Shown here: positions 37,235 to 56,140 of the stretch, in pieces
How positions within the stretch are numbered: the stretch's first letter is position 1
Layout: every line of letters begins with the position of its first letter
Source of the DNA: Datnioides undecimradiatus
Taxonomy: Eukaryota; Chordata; Actinopteri; Lobotiformes; Datnioididae
Direction of reading: 5' to 3'
Length of the DNA stretch: 64,000 nt
Assembly (NCBI GenBank): GCA_008933995.1
Contig: WARS01002972.1
Location: forward strand, 1-64,000
Position numbers and translations under genes: made by a program
Notes under the pieces: generated by a model
The model's input: only the letters and a program-made list of their open reading frames with translations
Told to the model about the DNA's origin: nothing
Database searches by the model: none

Positions 37235-38330
37235 CCTTTCGGCTGTTCCCTTCAGGGGTCACCACAGCGAATCATCTTCCATCATGTCCTCCTTCACTAC
37301 ATCCATAAACCTCCTCTTTGGTCTTCCACTAGACCTCCTGCCTGGCATCTCTAACCTCAGCATCCTTCGACCAATATATCCACTTTCCCTCCTCTGAACA
37401 TGTCCAAACCATCTCAACCTGGCCTCTCTAACTTTATCTCCAAAACATCTCGCATGAGCTGTCCCTCTAACATACTCATTCCTAATCCTATCCATTCTGG
37501 TTGCACCCAAAGAAAACATTCTCAGCTCTGCTACCTCCAGCCCTTCCTCTTGTCTTTTCCTCAAAGCTACTGTCTCTAAACCATACATTGCTGGTCTCGC
37601 CACTGTCCTTGTAAACCTTTCCTTTCAATCTTGCTAGTACTCTTTTAACACACAACACACCTGACACCTTTCTCCACCCATTCCATCCTGCCTGCACACA
37701 CCTCTTCACCTTTTTTCCACACTCCTTGTTGCTCTGAGCTGTTGACCCGAAGTACTTAAAGTCCTGCACCTTCTGTACCTCTGCTCTCTGTAACCTTACC
37801 GTTCCACTCATGTCCCTCTCGTTCACACACGTATTCAATCTTGCTTCAGCTAACCTTCAGTCCTCTTCTTTCCAGAGCAAACCTCCCCTCCTCTCCCGCT
37901 CCCTGCTCTCACTACAGGTCACAATGTTGTTCGCAAACATCATAGTTCATGGAGATTCCTGCCTGACCTCATCTGTCAACCTGTCCATCACCACAGCAAA
38001 CAAGAAGGGCCTGTCACACCTACAGCACACCTCACCATTGTCTTTACTGCTCTCATGCATATTCTGCACCACTCTAACATACCTCTCTGCCACTCCAGAC
38101 TTCCTCATACAGTACCACAGCTCCTCTATAGCTATAGTTACCTATGTCAACTGGAAGCACCTCCTGACCACCCAGAGCCTATCTCAACTCCTCCCTGAAA
38201 ACCCCACAGCAAACTTCCACCACTTTGTCCTCTGCTCTGCCTTTGCTCTCTTCATCTTCACCACCAGAGTCATCCTACACGCCACCATCCTATGCTCTCT
38301 CCTACGACTACTTTACAGTTACTAAATTCC
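37235..38330 (-). mobile_element. RTE-like LINE, 3' part, inactivated
   Basis: Minus-strand translation shows the C-terminal half of a fish LINE polymerase: EELWYCMRKSGVAERYV-like residues (with stops), PFLFAVVMDRLTDEVRQES, MMFANNIV, VQDFKYFGSTAQSNKECG, VQAGWNGWRKVSGVLC, YGLETVALRKRQEEG, EARLRWFGHVQRRESGYIG and GRPKRRFMDVVKEDMM, then the untranslated end containing GGAACAGCCGAAAGG near 37235. The catalytic FADD box reads FANN (37926-37937). The segment expected between the VRVVQNMHES stretch and PFLFAVV is largely missing and upstream domains are absent. Several frameshifts and stops confirm it is dead. The RTE assignment is from memory of similar fish elements. Confidence 0.85.
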
Positions 38331-40230
38331 TTCAGATTACACCTTCTACAAAAGATATAGTCTACCTGTGTGCTCCTGTATGTTACCCTATGTTCTAGCC
38401 AGTTTCTTTGGCCAACCAGTGTGTCAATGGTCCTTAACATTGCCCATTTCTTTGTGCTTCTTCAAAAGAGCTTGATGCTTTTTTTTAGGCAACTTTAAAT
38501 TTGCCTTTGAATTTTGTAAATTGATAAATATAAACAATTACATTTTTTTATTTTTTGAAAGCATTCTTACTTTACAGCATTTCTTCACACCTAAGATTTT
38601 TTTTAAGATTTGCACAGTGCTGTATATAAATGTTTATATACATAAACATACAGATACTATACACACACACGCATATAGAAATGTATGCATAGATGTTTTC
38701 TATAGATAAACATATTATTTAGCTGTCTAGTGCCTTTGCATTTTCATGCCTCCTACAGTATAAGCCCTCCACAGCAATTCATCATTCACTGTGCAGGTAT
38801 TGAGTGAGATGCCAATCCAATGATTCTCTGTTACCTTCACAGCTCATTTTCAGGGACTCTCAATAAATAGACATTTGGCAGCCTAATGAAGCCAAAGAGG
38901 ACAAGGTTAGTTGGATTTAAGTGGCATCAATACACCATCACTGCTTCAGTGATCCACGATGTGTGGGATGCGTGAATTTGTGTGGAGGTGGTATGGGTAC
39001 ATATCGTGACCAATGTCAAGGGACTGCTGAATTGTTCTGCTGCACAGTCAACAACAAGGAAGTTTCATTTAAACACCCCATAGTGTAAGGTAGGGTTGCA
39101 AGGTTTGTTAGTTTCATTGCAAAAGTCAGCTACTTCAATGAAGAATGAAAGAGTTAAGTATAATTAATAACCCATCTCATATTTGAGGAGTATCATCAGT
39201 ACCATCTAAGGTTAATAATTATTGAACAAACATCATCCCCATCCTTCCCCATTTTTGTGTTTTTTAGGTTCTTTTAATTGATTGTCAATAACAAATAGAA
39301 CAGTTACTGCACTAGTAAAATATATTTTTTGTTTTTCTAAATGACACTTACTCTTGTTGCAACACATCCATTTGCCCAAACAAATACTAACCCACAGTTA
39401 ACCACAGAATGAAAATCAGGTTTAATGATATCACATATGTTTACACATTAAAGAAATTTGTCTTTGCAGTTGGTGCATAACAACAAAAGAGAATAAATAA
39501 GACTGTAAAAAACAAGTATTGCAAGTCAAAGCTCAATAGAGAATATAAGCAGAAATCTGGTCTGGGACTATGATCTGTGCTGTAGTTTGGCTCAGACGTT
39601 CTGGTAATTTAAGGCCTTTACAGATCCAATCTTAAATCTTGTGAACTGCTCATAGATTTAATGGAACTGCCCCAAGAATTTCAAGCATGTTTGACATTAC
39701 ACTTTGAATTCTGGAAGATTACATCTCTACTTACTGAGCAGGACCCAACATGGATAAATCCATCGAAATATGTGCATTTAAAAGAGACTGCTGTTGATAG
39801 GTAACTGACCAGTTCTTGCTGAAGAACAGACATGTTGTGTTAACCCTGTCTCCCAAACTATATGTTTCATTCAGATTAGCCTTCTGCTATTTTTGAAGAA
39901 TGACGACAGCAAGTTCCCATACAATGTCCACGTTATCATGTGAAATATGAGATTAGGCAGGATATTCACTGCTCTTTAGTGTTGTAAACTTATTGATATG
40001 CTGTATTGATATACTACAAATGCACTAAAATAGTAAGTCCATTTACCATTTTAAAATCTTGTAGTGTACATGTTTGAAATTAGAGAGAGATGAAAATCTG
40101 TAATGAACCTGCATATAGTAAGATAAAAACAAAGATGGGAAAAACCTTGAACACTGTATATCACAGTATCTGTGGATGCCAAAGTGGGAATGACACGGAA
40201 ACAGGAACTACCTCATGAAGTGGTTTCAGT
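38331..40230. other. Intergenic, mostly AT-rich; one candidate conserved block
   Basis: No gene seen. About 38755-38995 has balanced, non-repetitive sequence (for example GGCAGCCTAATGAAGCCAAA) and may be a regulatory element; the rest is AT-rich. Confidence 0.35.
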
Positions 40231-40252
40231 AAAAAAAATAAAAAAATAAAAA

Positions 40253-40297
<45 letters not shown>
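40231..40297. repeat. A-rich tract and (AT)n microsatellite
   Basis: AAAAAATA repeats followed by about 20 AT units. Confidence 0.95.
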
Positions 40298-40300
<3 letters not shown>

Positions 40301-40559
40301 TAACACAACACTAGGGATGCTCATTACCTCAGACTGTTTTGATAAACCTCTGAATATGTGCATGCTTAGTGTTATGATGTGTTTAGGCACATTTTAACAA
40401 CAGCAGTCTTAGCCTGTCAGTGGCAAAAACAAGTACTTTTAGTGGGCATATATTGACAGAGCACAATTTCCATACATTGTACATTGTAGCCTGTTTCCTG
40501 GCTAACAGCTCACTTAATACTGGACCAGTCTCAACAGTTGTTGTTCTGAGTAATCATAG

Positions 40560-41260
40560 GGGCATATGAGACCATGGAATGTCACCTCTGTGGTGGGGAA
40601 GGAACCTGAGCTTGTCTGGGAGGTTAAGGGATACTGGCTGAGTTCAGTGGGACTCATCTTGATGCACATCTTGGGTTCTGGAACCAAAGGTCTCAACACA
40701 GGTTGGATTCTGTTCTTAGCTGGAGTTGTCTGGGTAAGTGGCAGGGGCAGGTCTGGGCTAACTAATAGCTCCCTGCTGCATATTGAAGTTTAGCTTGGTG
40801 AGCAAGCAGGTTTGCTGCTGACTGTGGATGCACCTATGTGCCAGTCAGCAGTTCAGAGTGATGCTCAAGGAGTCCTACAGGGCATGGCTAGCTTGTGGGA
40901 CTCCTGAGGGAGCTGGCAGCTACTGGGGAGCCAAGCAATGCGCAGCTTTAGCGATCATGGAGGCAAAAATGCGGATGTGTGAGTAGTTCGATAAGGCCAC
41001 TGAGAAAAACTTAAGACTTAGGAGGGGAAACCAGAACCTTGTGGGTCTACAGTGCAGATGGGGAGCTGCTGACCTCAACTAAGAGCATAGTTAGGTGGTA
41101 GAAGGCATATTTTACATGTGCTTCTGGATCTGGAAAAGGTTTACAACCATTGTCCTAGCAGTTGTCCTGTGGGGGGCGCTCATCTAATTCCAAGGCCATC
41201 TGGGTCAAGCACTAAACTCAAGTGCTGTTCACTAGGGCCTTCACCATCAAGGAAACATGT
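40560..41260 (+). mobile_element. Jockey-like LINE, fragments of endonuclease to RT, inactivated
   Basis: Plus-strand translation begins RPWNVTSVVGKEPELVWEV, then GYWLSSVGL and ILGSGTKGLNTGW, matching the endonuclease N-terminus of a common fish LINE (WNVTSLVGKEPELVREVERY). After a deletion, KESYRAWLACGTPEGAGSYW, AKQCAALAIMEAKMRMCE (then a stop) and LRRGNQNLVGLQCRWGAADL follow the linker before the RT. LDLEKVYNHCP near 41125 matches the first RT catalytic stretch DLEKAFDRVP. Large internal deletions and stops make it non-functional. Confidence 0.8.
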
Positions 41261-42799
41261 ATTAAGGGCTTTTTAATTGCTTAATATGTACCTTTCTACC
41301 ATTAGTGGTCTCTCAGTCCAAACACTAAAAACATGGAATTCTGAGACATTGTGAAGTAGTCCAGTTCTTGTCCTCACCACTACTGCTGACATTGCATTCA
41401 GCTATGCCAAGGTTGGATGCCTTCAGTGTTTAATGTTCAGGAGGTTCTAACTAGGAGACGAACTAACTGTAGAGGCCTTCGCCTTTCCAAAGAGATTGGA
41501 GCCAGTGATTAAAATAAGTTTAAAAAAAACCCATTGAATTAAGCAGGTTCATGTACAAAAAAAGTTTTCTCCTATTCTGTTTGCCATTGGAAGCTGCTTC
41601 TAATCCTTGCTCAGTTAGTTTCTCCAGTTTTCAGCCACCTGATGACTAAAAACCTTTATCAGATTAAATAATTTAGCTAAAAATGACCAAGATTTAAATA
41701 TTGTATCATAAATGTGAATATCACGGCATTGACAGGTGACCAAAATCAATGACCATTTTAATTGATTGAAAATAGATATTTATAGGTTTGAAAACTGATA
41801 AAAACATTTGGGATAATGAAAGCACACAACAAAATACACAACACAGCTTTAGTTCTTTTTCAACTGTTTTATTTCTTAATATTATGTACTATATCTTTAA
41901 ATAAATTGTCTATAAATTCAAGAAATAAAAATGCCTTTGTTTTTGCTGAACTAAATCAACATTTATTATAAAGAAATGTGCTTAGTTTCAAGGTACTTTA
42001 ACATATGTAAATAATTTCGAATAATTATCCTGTCATTAACACTAAACAAAACACAGTGTGCCAACATGCAGTGAGCCAACACTCTGTCTTCCTCATTCCT
42101 CTGTCTTTCAGTTGTTGGTGAATTATGATGTGGGGCTTTTCAAGTCCAAGTTCTTTGACCGTATGCTTCTCTTACAATGTTTTTCTTACAAAAGGCATTT
42201 TAGTAGTGTTAACTGAACTTTTACTCACTTACTGTATATTTACTTTGCTCATATTTATATTTGTTTAATATTTATTATTTATATACCTTACTGCTACTTA
42301 CTACCTTACTTACGCACATACATACAGATAGACAGATAGATAGATAGATAGATAGTTAGTAAGTAAGCATCAACTAGACAATTAAACAATATAATTCAAA
42401 TGTACTTTGACCCTATTTATCTTCTGTTAAATAATCACAATAACACCTTTTCATAAAATATTCACTATATACACTGCAATGTGTGTTATCAGGGTTTAGC
42501 GTTGCCATTTAACCCATTACATAGAATAAATAAGTTGAAAAGTGAAAATTTAGTCAAAACGTCTAAAGTCATCTATATTTAATGAACGTCTGGTGTCTAT
42601 GCAGTCATTCAAAAGATGTTAAAACAACGTCGACTTTTAAATAACCTTAATCTGGGCAAGAGATATATTCATACACCACAAAACAAAACAAAACTACCTT
42701 AAATATGGTATATGAATAATTTGATAGGTGAATTCATAACTTGAGATTCAGATTAGATAAAATGCCCCTTCTGTATATTGGGGTAATTTGCCCTGTTTC

Positions 42800-42800
<1 letters not shown>
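41261..42800. other. Intergenic upstream of C1QL3, AT-rich
   Basis: Possibly a little more LINE remnant to about 41480, then AT-rich DNA with a GATA microsatellite. No coding signal. Confidence 0.4.
42326..42355. repeat. (GATA)n microsatellite
   Basis: About six GATA units with one GACA, flanked by TTACTTAC/GTAAGTAAG words. Confidence 0.9.
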
Positions 42801-48984
<6,184 letters not shown>

Positions 48985-49240
48985 GCAGCAACACATTCAT
49001 GCCTTCAACTATTACAAGCTTCGCCCAGTCCCCTTAGAAATCTTTTCTCATGAATAAGATTCTCAGACTGTCTTTTTTCAACACGCGTAGAGAAACCAAT
49101 ATAAAACAGCCTTCGTATTCCATAATACATAGTGTTTTATATTATATTTTATTTTCTACATGATGGCATCATCACTGTCCTCAGTGCAAGTGACTTGGAC
49201 AATAACAATAAAATGGTGAAATTGTGTGAGATCAAAACAT
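48985..49240 (+). other. C1QL3: C1QL3 3' UTR
   Basis: From the TAG to just past the AATAAA at 49207-49212. No other coding signal. Confidence 0.6.
49207..49212 (+). terminator. C1QL3: Candidate C1QL3 polyadenylation signal
   Basis: AATAAA 223 nt after the stop, followed by AATTGTGTGAG. Longer isoforms cannot be excluded. Confidence 0.5.
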
Positions 49241-51985
49241 ATTCTCTCTTTATACCATTCTATCACACTTGAACTTCGAGCTAAATTGTTTATGTTCATG
49301 TAGTCCTGTCACAGGGTGATGGTGATGAGGGGGATAAGAAGGAATTTGTGTGTGTATGAATTTGGGGCTACGGGCAGAATGAAGAGCTAAGATCATGTTG
49401 ATACTTGAGCTATTAGTCAGTCTGTGTTTTTTTTCTTTATATATATTTTTATATGATGCTGTGAAGACAGCAAGAAAAGGTTTGTAACACTTAAAGTGCA
49501 TCATGATTCTTTGAGAGCAGATTATAGCTGTCATTGTAACTATAAGTACCTCTTTAATTGACTCGAATCATTAGCACAATATATTTTAAATCATATGTAA
49601 TCAAATAATTATTTTAAAAGTAATTTGAGCCTTTACACAACATGTTTATGTTCCTATATGCTGATTTTGACATCAATCAAATGGTGATTCCTCATCACCA
49701 TCATTTTGCAGCACCTCCTCCATTTAAATGTTTGACGAATGATGTTTAAACAAGTCTTACTTGCATCTGTTCAGAATGGACATGTTGCTTAAACCGTACT
49801 CACAAACTAAAAACCTGACAAACTGATGAGTAGTTAAAGCTTCTCAAAAAAAGAATTTTTGGGCAAAATGCATTTGAAAACATGATTGTAACGTGGATAT
49901 CTGTGGGAGGAGTTCAGGGAGTGGTAGAAGGAAATAAAGGTGACAGTGTTGAAATTCAGACAATTAGTATTGCAAAGCTAATATAGTATAAAATTGATAA
50001 GATTCTTTTCTTAAATATTTGTGACTATCTTACTTACACATTTTATCTGACAACCTGTCCTTGTAAGCTCTGAACACAATTGAAGACTTAATGGCCAGTT
50101 TAATGCTCTGGCAAATACTGGAAATACACTACACATGTGAGTGTTGGGACGGCCCCTTAGTCCATTTCACTTTCAATTCTTGATCCAGCAGCTGTACTAC
50201 ACTCTACTTACTTATATCACCAGTTTAACTTTTTAAAAAAAATAGCCAAGGATCTTTACGAGCTGTAAACACATACATTTCCATCAAGCATAGATGTCCA
50301 TAAATCCACCAAAAATCATATTAAGAAGTGCTCCATTTAAGCTCAGATCTTGGCTCATATGATTCAGACTTTTTTTTCTCTTTCTGTGGTTGATGTCTGT
50401 ACAGTTTGAACAGAAAGTGCTAATAGCCAAAGCAGCAGGACCTGACTTATGGAAATTGTTTTCAGTAGCTATCTTGCACTTACTGCAAGTTAATTCACAT
50501 TTTATCCGGATTTCTTCTCATTCCATGCACAACCTCCTTTAATGGCAGTTTTTTGACAATCAATATCCTCTTCTTTTTTTCATCATAGACACATTAATGA
50601 CAGCCATTACAGTTATTATATACACAACCTCCCTTTTCAAATAAAATTATGCAATATAGCCAAATACAGTCCTAACTTGACTATTGTTCTACTGTTTATT
50701 TTTCATCCACATCATTACAGTTTTCACTTCCTTTAGAATTTCCCTTTGGGTGGGGTTCAGTTGCAAATTTTATTTGATTGATTACTTGATTAATGCAGGT
50801 TCTTAAAATATAATGAATATAAATGCCAGTAGAGAACAAATTAGTACTGAAAATGAAGCATTATAAACTCCTCCCACTCCTGGTATAAAACAAATCCAGA
50901 TATGAATATAGATTTTGTTTTGGTGACATTAACAGATACAGGGTACAAATACATATAGTAGCTTTGTCTTACACCACTATGACCTTGATGTAATTCATAT
51001 TTATTTAGACTAATTTACTACATTTCATCCAGCTTGACAATTCTGCTGGTGGGTAACATTTGGAGAAGTAGTTGGTTTTACTTTTTGACTCATAACTTTA
51101 GCATTTTGAAAATCTTGGCTATGGCTGGAATATAGCATGCCTGGTTGCTTTCTCCAAAATAAGATGAAAAGATCCATTATTTGCTTCTGCATCTAGCACA
51201 TCTACTGCATGATAACAGCATCGTAGAACAAAATGTAGTGTTGGTGCCATTCCTTCACCAACAACTCTACAGTTACTGTGCACATAACCTTCAAACTCTT
51301 TGTGCTAAACTAGATAAAACACATGATTAACCGGATACCCTCACGTACCACAGTGGGTGACACAAGCTTCTTTTTCAAAATGTTGGACTGTTTTTAACCA
51401 CATATCGCATTATTATCCAACTGCTATATGGTGAAAAATGCTGTTTTGTTAAAAACTTTAATGTGGGGCTTCCTGAAATTGACAGGGGAAATAGAAGTAA
51501 TATTTCTGCTGTTAAGGGTATACATACCTTTGAATTTGGCATATTTCTTATAAACCTGTCACTGACAGTAGTTGGGAAGACACACAGAGGTGGGATAACA
51601 GAGCTGGTCTGACTATGAGACAATTACACATAATCTTGGTATGTACCATAGTATATGGCTGAATAAAAGAGAACATTGCTATATATATACAGTATTATGA
51701 TGATGATACAATGATACAATAAAATGCAAAAATGTTTTCTTCACAGAAAAAGAGTTTTTCTGCTGTATTAAATTACACTTCTAACTAAAACACAACTAAG
51801 AACTTTTTGGCTGATATCAAACTCCCACATTTAGGAATTTCTTGACACTGCATCACAACAATTATGGCAAATAAAAATGTTGTTTACCATTTCCAACTCA
51901 GCAGCAATCAGCATGGATGAGTGGTCTAATATATCTACAAGTGGCTATCCCTTTAATGTTTGTCCTCTTGGTCATTTTAAAGATA
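49241..51985. other. AT-rich intergenic DNA, nothing recognised
   Basis: Downstream of C1QL3. No exon-like ORF and no transposon signature seen. From human synteny PTER would be expected next, on the minus strand, but none of its conserved motifs was found here. Confidence 0.5.
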
Positions 51986-52189
51986 AACTGTTAGCCGCAA
52001 AGTTGGAATAATTTTGTTTTCAGACACTTTCCTCTTTTTATTCCTATGTATACATATCAGTAATCAATTTTAACCAGGTGTAATGATGAGAAGATATACG
52101 CTTTATCTTTCAAGAATAAATCACATTGTCACAATCATTTCATAAGAAGAGTAAAAAAATATTTTATTCCAACTTTATGGGCAACAGTG
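51986..52189. mobile_element. 204-bp MITE (Tc1/mariner-type, TA target duplication)
   Basis: Ends are imperfect inverted repeats of about 30 bp. The left end begins AACTGTTAGCCGCAAAGTTG and the right end, reversed, begins CACTGTTGCCCATAAAGTTG. Both then share GAATAA; AAAGTTGGAATAA at 51999-52011 is a perfect inverse of 52164-52176. TA dinucleotides flank both sides (51984-51985 and 52190-52191), the duplication expected of Tc1/mariner superfamily transposition. No ORF inside, so it is non-autonomous. Confidence 0.8.
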
Positions 52190-54170
52190 TATTTAAAGTT
52201 ATTTGCTTGATTGATTGTGTCTTAACCCTGGTGCTTTCTCTACTTTGGCCTGACTAAATTTGGATTTTGAGGGTCCAGTAACTAAAACATGGTCTAGACA
52301 TTAAAATCCCATCCCAACATCATATACATGGATGGCGTTGCAACTCAAATTTCACTCAAATATCATTCCATGCCCTGATGAGTTGATTTGCTTTGTCTTT
52401 GTCCAAGACCTAAATTTACTCTATTGTTTCTTGTACGCCCTTGTTCCACTTTTTGGAGTGCACAGAGTTTTTGATGCATTGCTTTTCTTGCAAACCTGGC
52501 ATCTACAGTAACAAGCTACTGCACATAAACAGCTCTATGAACAGCACTTCTTTTCCTGACCATAAACATGGGCTTTTAAATCTTTTTTTCCAGTTTTTCT
52601 AGGAAATGTATAACATATTGTTATTTTATATATACAGAGTTATAATGTAACAGTGTAAAGTATTGCAATGTGAACTGAAAGCACTATGCAGAAGTAGAGA
52701 ATAACAACTTATCAGTATATGGTGTCGTGTCTTAAAGATAGAAAATGTGGATCACTGTTACTGCAATCATGTGTATACTATAGTGACATAAATTGTTCTT
52801 ATTTTTCCTGCCTTTCCCATGTACAGAATTCAGGATTAGACCAAAAGAAATCATTTCAAAAAGTCAAATAATCAACCCGTTAATTCAGTAATATCTTGAC
52901 GTTATAGCCTCATCAGTGTATTGGTGTGACAGGAATATGTATGGTAGATACAGTGTCAGGTGTGTGCAATACTATAAAAACTTTGCACTTATCTTTTGTC
53001 TTACAACAGTCACCTGTGTACTGTTACCTCAACAATGACTTCATTAAATGGACAGAAGTGCATTGAAACTATGTACTGCATTCATTTGTTTCTTGTTCAA
53101 ACATTCTGAGTAGGGCTGTGTTTTTAATTCTGAGACTGTGTATATCAAGTAAATTGAATGCAAGTGTATGAACAGACACATACTTATCATCACTAACCAG
53201 ATGTCCCACTGACAGTATGTTACATTCAATATACATTAATTTTACAGCCGTCATTCTCCATGTAAACACAAAAGGTGTCACATTAAATAATATTGCAGTG
53301 GTACAGGTGAATATGGAACCTGACCATGTTTAATATGAAATACTTTTTCATCACATTTTACTTTTACATTTTAAATTAACCAATAAAAACAAATATTATT
53401 TCATTGTTCATTAAGCAGATTTTTATTGAATTCAAATTTAATTTGGTTGTAGACATCTTTTAACAGCATTTTTCATGTATGTCTTGATGTCATTAAACAA
53501 AACACTTCATTTCAAGATTTATGTCATAATGACTATCGTTTTAACTCTTGCTTTTCACAGTCACTTTTAGTTTATTATATCAGCCTTTATGACAGTGGTG
53601 CTATCACCACTGTAGTACTTTTAAGCCATTCATGTACTTTCTCTTAAACTAGCAAGCGCAGCAACTGTTTCCAAATTCACTTCCAAATCCATTTGGCTGT
53701 GTTAGCTAGTCTCTTCAGAATCTAATGAATAAATAATAAAATGATTTAAATAAGTAATTATGTGTTTTTACTGCCCATTCAAATGGACATAGAACCAAAT
53801 ACAATTTAAAAGTGTAAAAATTAACACACAATTAATATTCCTTAAAGACATTTTGAAGGAAAAAAATGAGTTTATTTTTCATGAATGGTATATTGAATGA
53901 ATTAAAACATAAAATGAATTTGTTTTGTATTTTTTTTCACAAAATATTGACAAGAAAGAGTCAGCCCATAGTATATCCCAAAGTAAGTCCCCTGAGTTTA
54001 ATATTCTGTTTACACATTGCACACTGTGTACATTTTATTTTCCTCTAAGTAATTATTAAACAACATAAAATTCAGATCTATCTTCATCTCAATGTTGATG
54101 ATGTTTTATTTCCATAACATCTGTTATGCACATATATGCCTTTATGATTTGTATTTGTGTACGTATGTCT
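52190..54170. other. AT-rich intergenic DNA, nothing recognised
   Basis: Low-GC sequence without coding or repeat signatures that I can identify. Confidence 0.5.
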
Positions 54171-54300
54171 GTGTGTATGTATGTCTTTGTGAAGCACTTT
54201 GGTGCAAAACCTGTCAGCACAAAGTACTTGCCCCACCAAGACTATGTAATGTGCTTTTCTATAAATATTAGTAGTAATGAATGAAACTTGATTATTAGGA
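54171..54300 (+). repeat. L2-like LINE 3' end
   Basis: GTGAAGCACTTTGGTGCAAA, then GTGCTTTTCTATAAATATTA and a degenerate TAGTAATGAATGAAACTTGA tail match the conserved L2 3' terminus (AAGCACTTTG ... GTGCTATATAAATAAA ... TTGA repeats). Confidence 0.65.
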
Positions 54301-55690
54301 AAAGGTTATATCAAAACAGTTGAATACATGAAACTAGAATATCCATATTCATATATCTTCCAGTAACTTGCAGATCCTATCATTCTAATGGATGAATTAT
54401 TGTGGTAAATTGACTGTACTTATGTGACGCCTTTCTAATCCTTCAACTACTCAAGAATTCACCCAACCTCCTGATGTAGCAGCTATTGGTGTGTGAAGGT
54501 GTTGGCTTGGTTTGGTATGTCTGTATTTTAGATCATCACAGAATCAGCGTTTTTGATAAAACTCTTGAATGTGAATGTGTCAGAGGTAACTCTGAATGAA
54601 CTAACTGCTACCATTAACGCTGTCTTTTCACTGTGATGCTGAATAATAAACACTCTTCACAAACCTGCCTGGCAAGTTAGCAAAGGGATTGGTAGGGATC
54701 TGCATGTGCAGATTGGTTAATCTTAATAAAATAAAATGTGTGGTTCCATGTGTGAGTTGAATTACTTTGAAAGGGTGGTGGCTACAACTCTGTTGTCCCT
54801 TTGCCTTGTCTCCAATTGAGAAAGTCTTCTATAGAATTAACATATAATTCCATGCTCTAGAGTTAGAGGAGAGTTACTAATCAAAATAACCTGAACTGCA
54901 CAATTGAGCTTTAGGTTTAAAAAAAAAGATGAATATAACACGTAAAGCAATATAATGAAATACAAAATAATTTAACAAACAGATAAAATTAAATAGAAAT
55001 AAGTAAAATAGAGTAAACATGAACATGTGGAACAACATAGTCAGTAGTTTCTGTGACTGATGAGTGCATGACAAAACCAATAGTAGTGAGTTACAGAAAA
55101 GTGAAAGAATGTAGCCAGTGCAAAATATATGCAATATGAGGTGGCATTAGTACAACAGTAAAGAATGGCAGGACGATATGTTGAGGACCAAATGACCTGA
55201 ATGGAAAGAACTCTTAATGGCTCTGTCTTGGCCTACGGGTAGGACGTAGTTACACTGCCTACATACTGGAAAAAGAAGTCTGTTGTTTTGGTGATCCTTT
55301 GTTGGCCCTCATCCTGCACCTTCTGGTGTAAATGTTCAAGGAGAGATTAACAATGAACAAACAGACTAGCTGGTTAGCACAGGTTTGGAGAACAGAGGTT
55401 TTCTGTCTGTTCCTGCAGCCCTCCTGGTTTTTTAAATGCCTCTTTTTACATTGTCCATGAAAAGGCAAAAGTGAATTCTTCTCTCTCTCCTTTGGGGGCT
55501 CCCACTATTGATATGTTTTCTTGAGGGTCGATGGTGGTGGTGGGCTCTTTGGGCAGAAAGACATCCGCAGTCACGATCCTGGAGGAGGATCCTGTTTGAC
55601 TATGTGTGTGTTGGGCCTCATACAGACAACAGGCCCCCGACAAGGTTTACGACCTGAGGTCTGATACAGATCAAAGATTGCAGACCAACC
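54301..55690. other. Intergenic DNA, nothing recognised
   Basis: AT-rich to about 55150, then more balanced. The right part (55470-55690) grades into the GC-rich repeat block. No gene recognised. Confidence 0.4.
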
Positions 55691-55708
55691 AAATGGCTGC
55701 TCTCTTTG

Positions 55709-56082
55709 TCTAAGACCTGGGAGCCAGGTCACAAAGGTATGCAGGACACCTCCATCCCCATTCACTCTGCTGCCCCCCTGCTGGGTGCAGCCCCCAGTTG
55801 GACGGAGCCATTAGCATCCTGGCTGCTCCTTATCTTAGACCTATGGGCCAGAGCACACAGGAGTGGGGGACACCTCCGCCCCTACCTGCTCGGCCACCCC
55901 CCTGGTGAGCGCTGGCCCCCAAACGGCACGGGAACCACCAACACCCCGCTCCATTTGTCTCAGATCAAAGGGCCAGACCAGGAAGGAGCACAGGCTATCT
56001 CCGTCCTAACCCCCTCTGTCGTCCCCCCCCCGGTGGGTGCGGACTCCCATTGGACAATAACCGCCAGCACCCTGCTGTGCGG
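55709..56082. repeat. Three diverged ~125-bp tandem repeats
   Basis: Units start at 55709 (TCTAAGACCTGGGAGCCAGG), 55833 (TCTTAGACCTATGGGCCAGA) and 55958 (TCTCAGATCAAAGGGCCAGA). Spacing is 124 and 125 bp. Each unit continues with an ACACCTCC/ATCTCCG word, a C-rich CCCCCCTGGTG-like word and a GCCCCCAGTTGG/GACTCCCATTGG word. A plus-strand ORF (55706-56164) runs across all three but its sequence looks like repeat translation, not a known protein. Confidence 0.7.
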
Positions 56083-56140
56083 CCAGATGTTTGCAGGTAT
56101 ATTACCTGCCCTAACCCTCACAACTAGGCTCCCAGTCTGT

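Noticed and set aside
37810..38325. 171-codon plus-strand ORF
   Set aside because: It is the antisense shadow of the RTE-like LINE, which reads on the minus strand.
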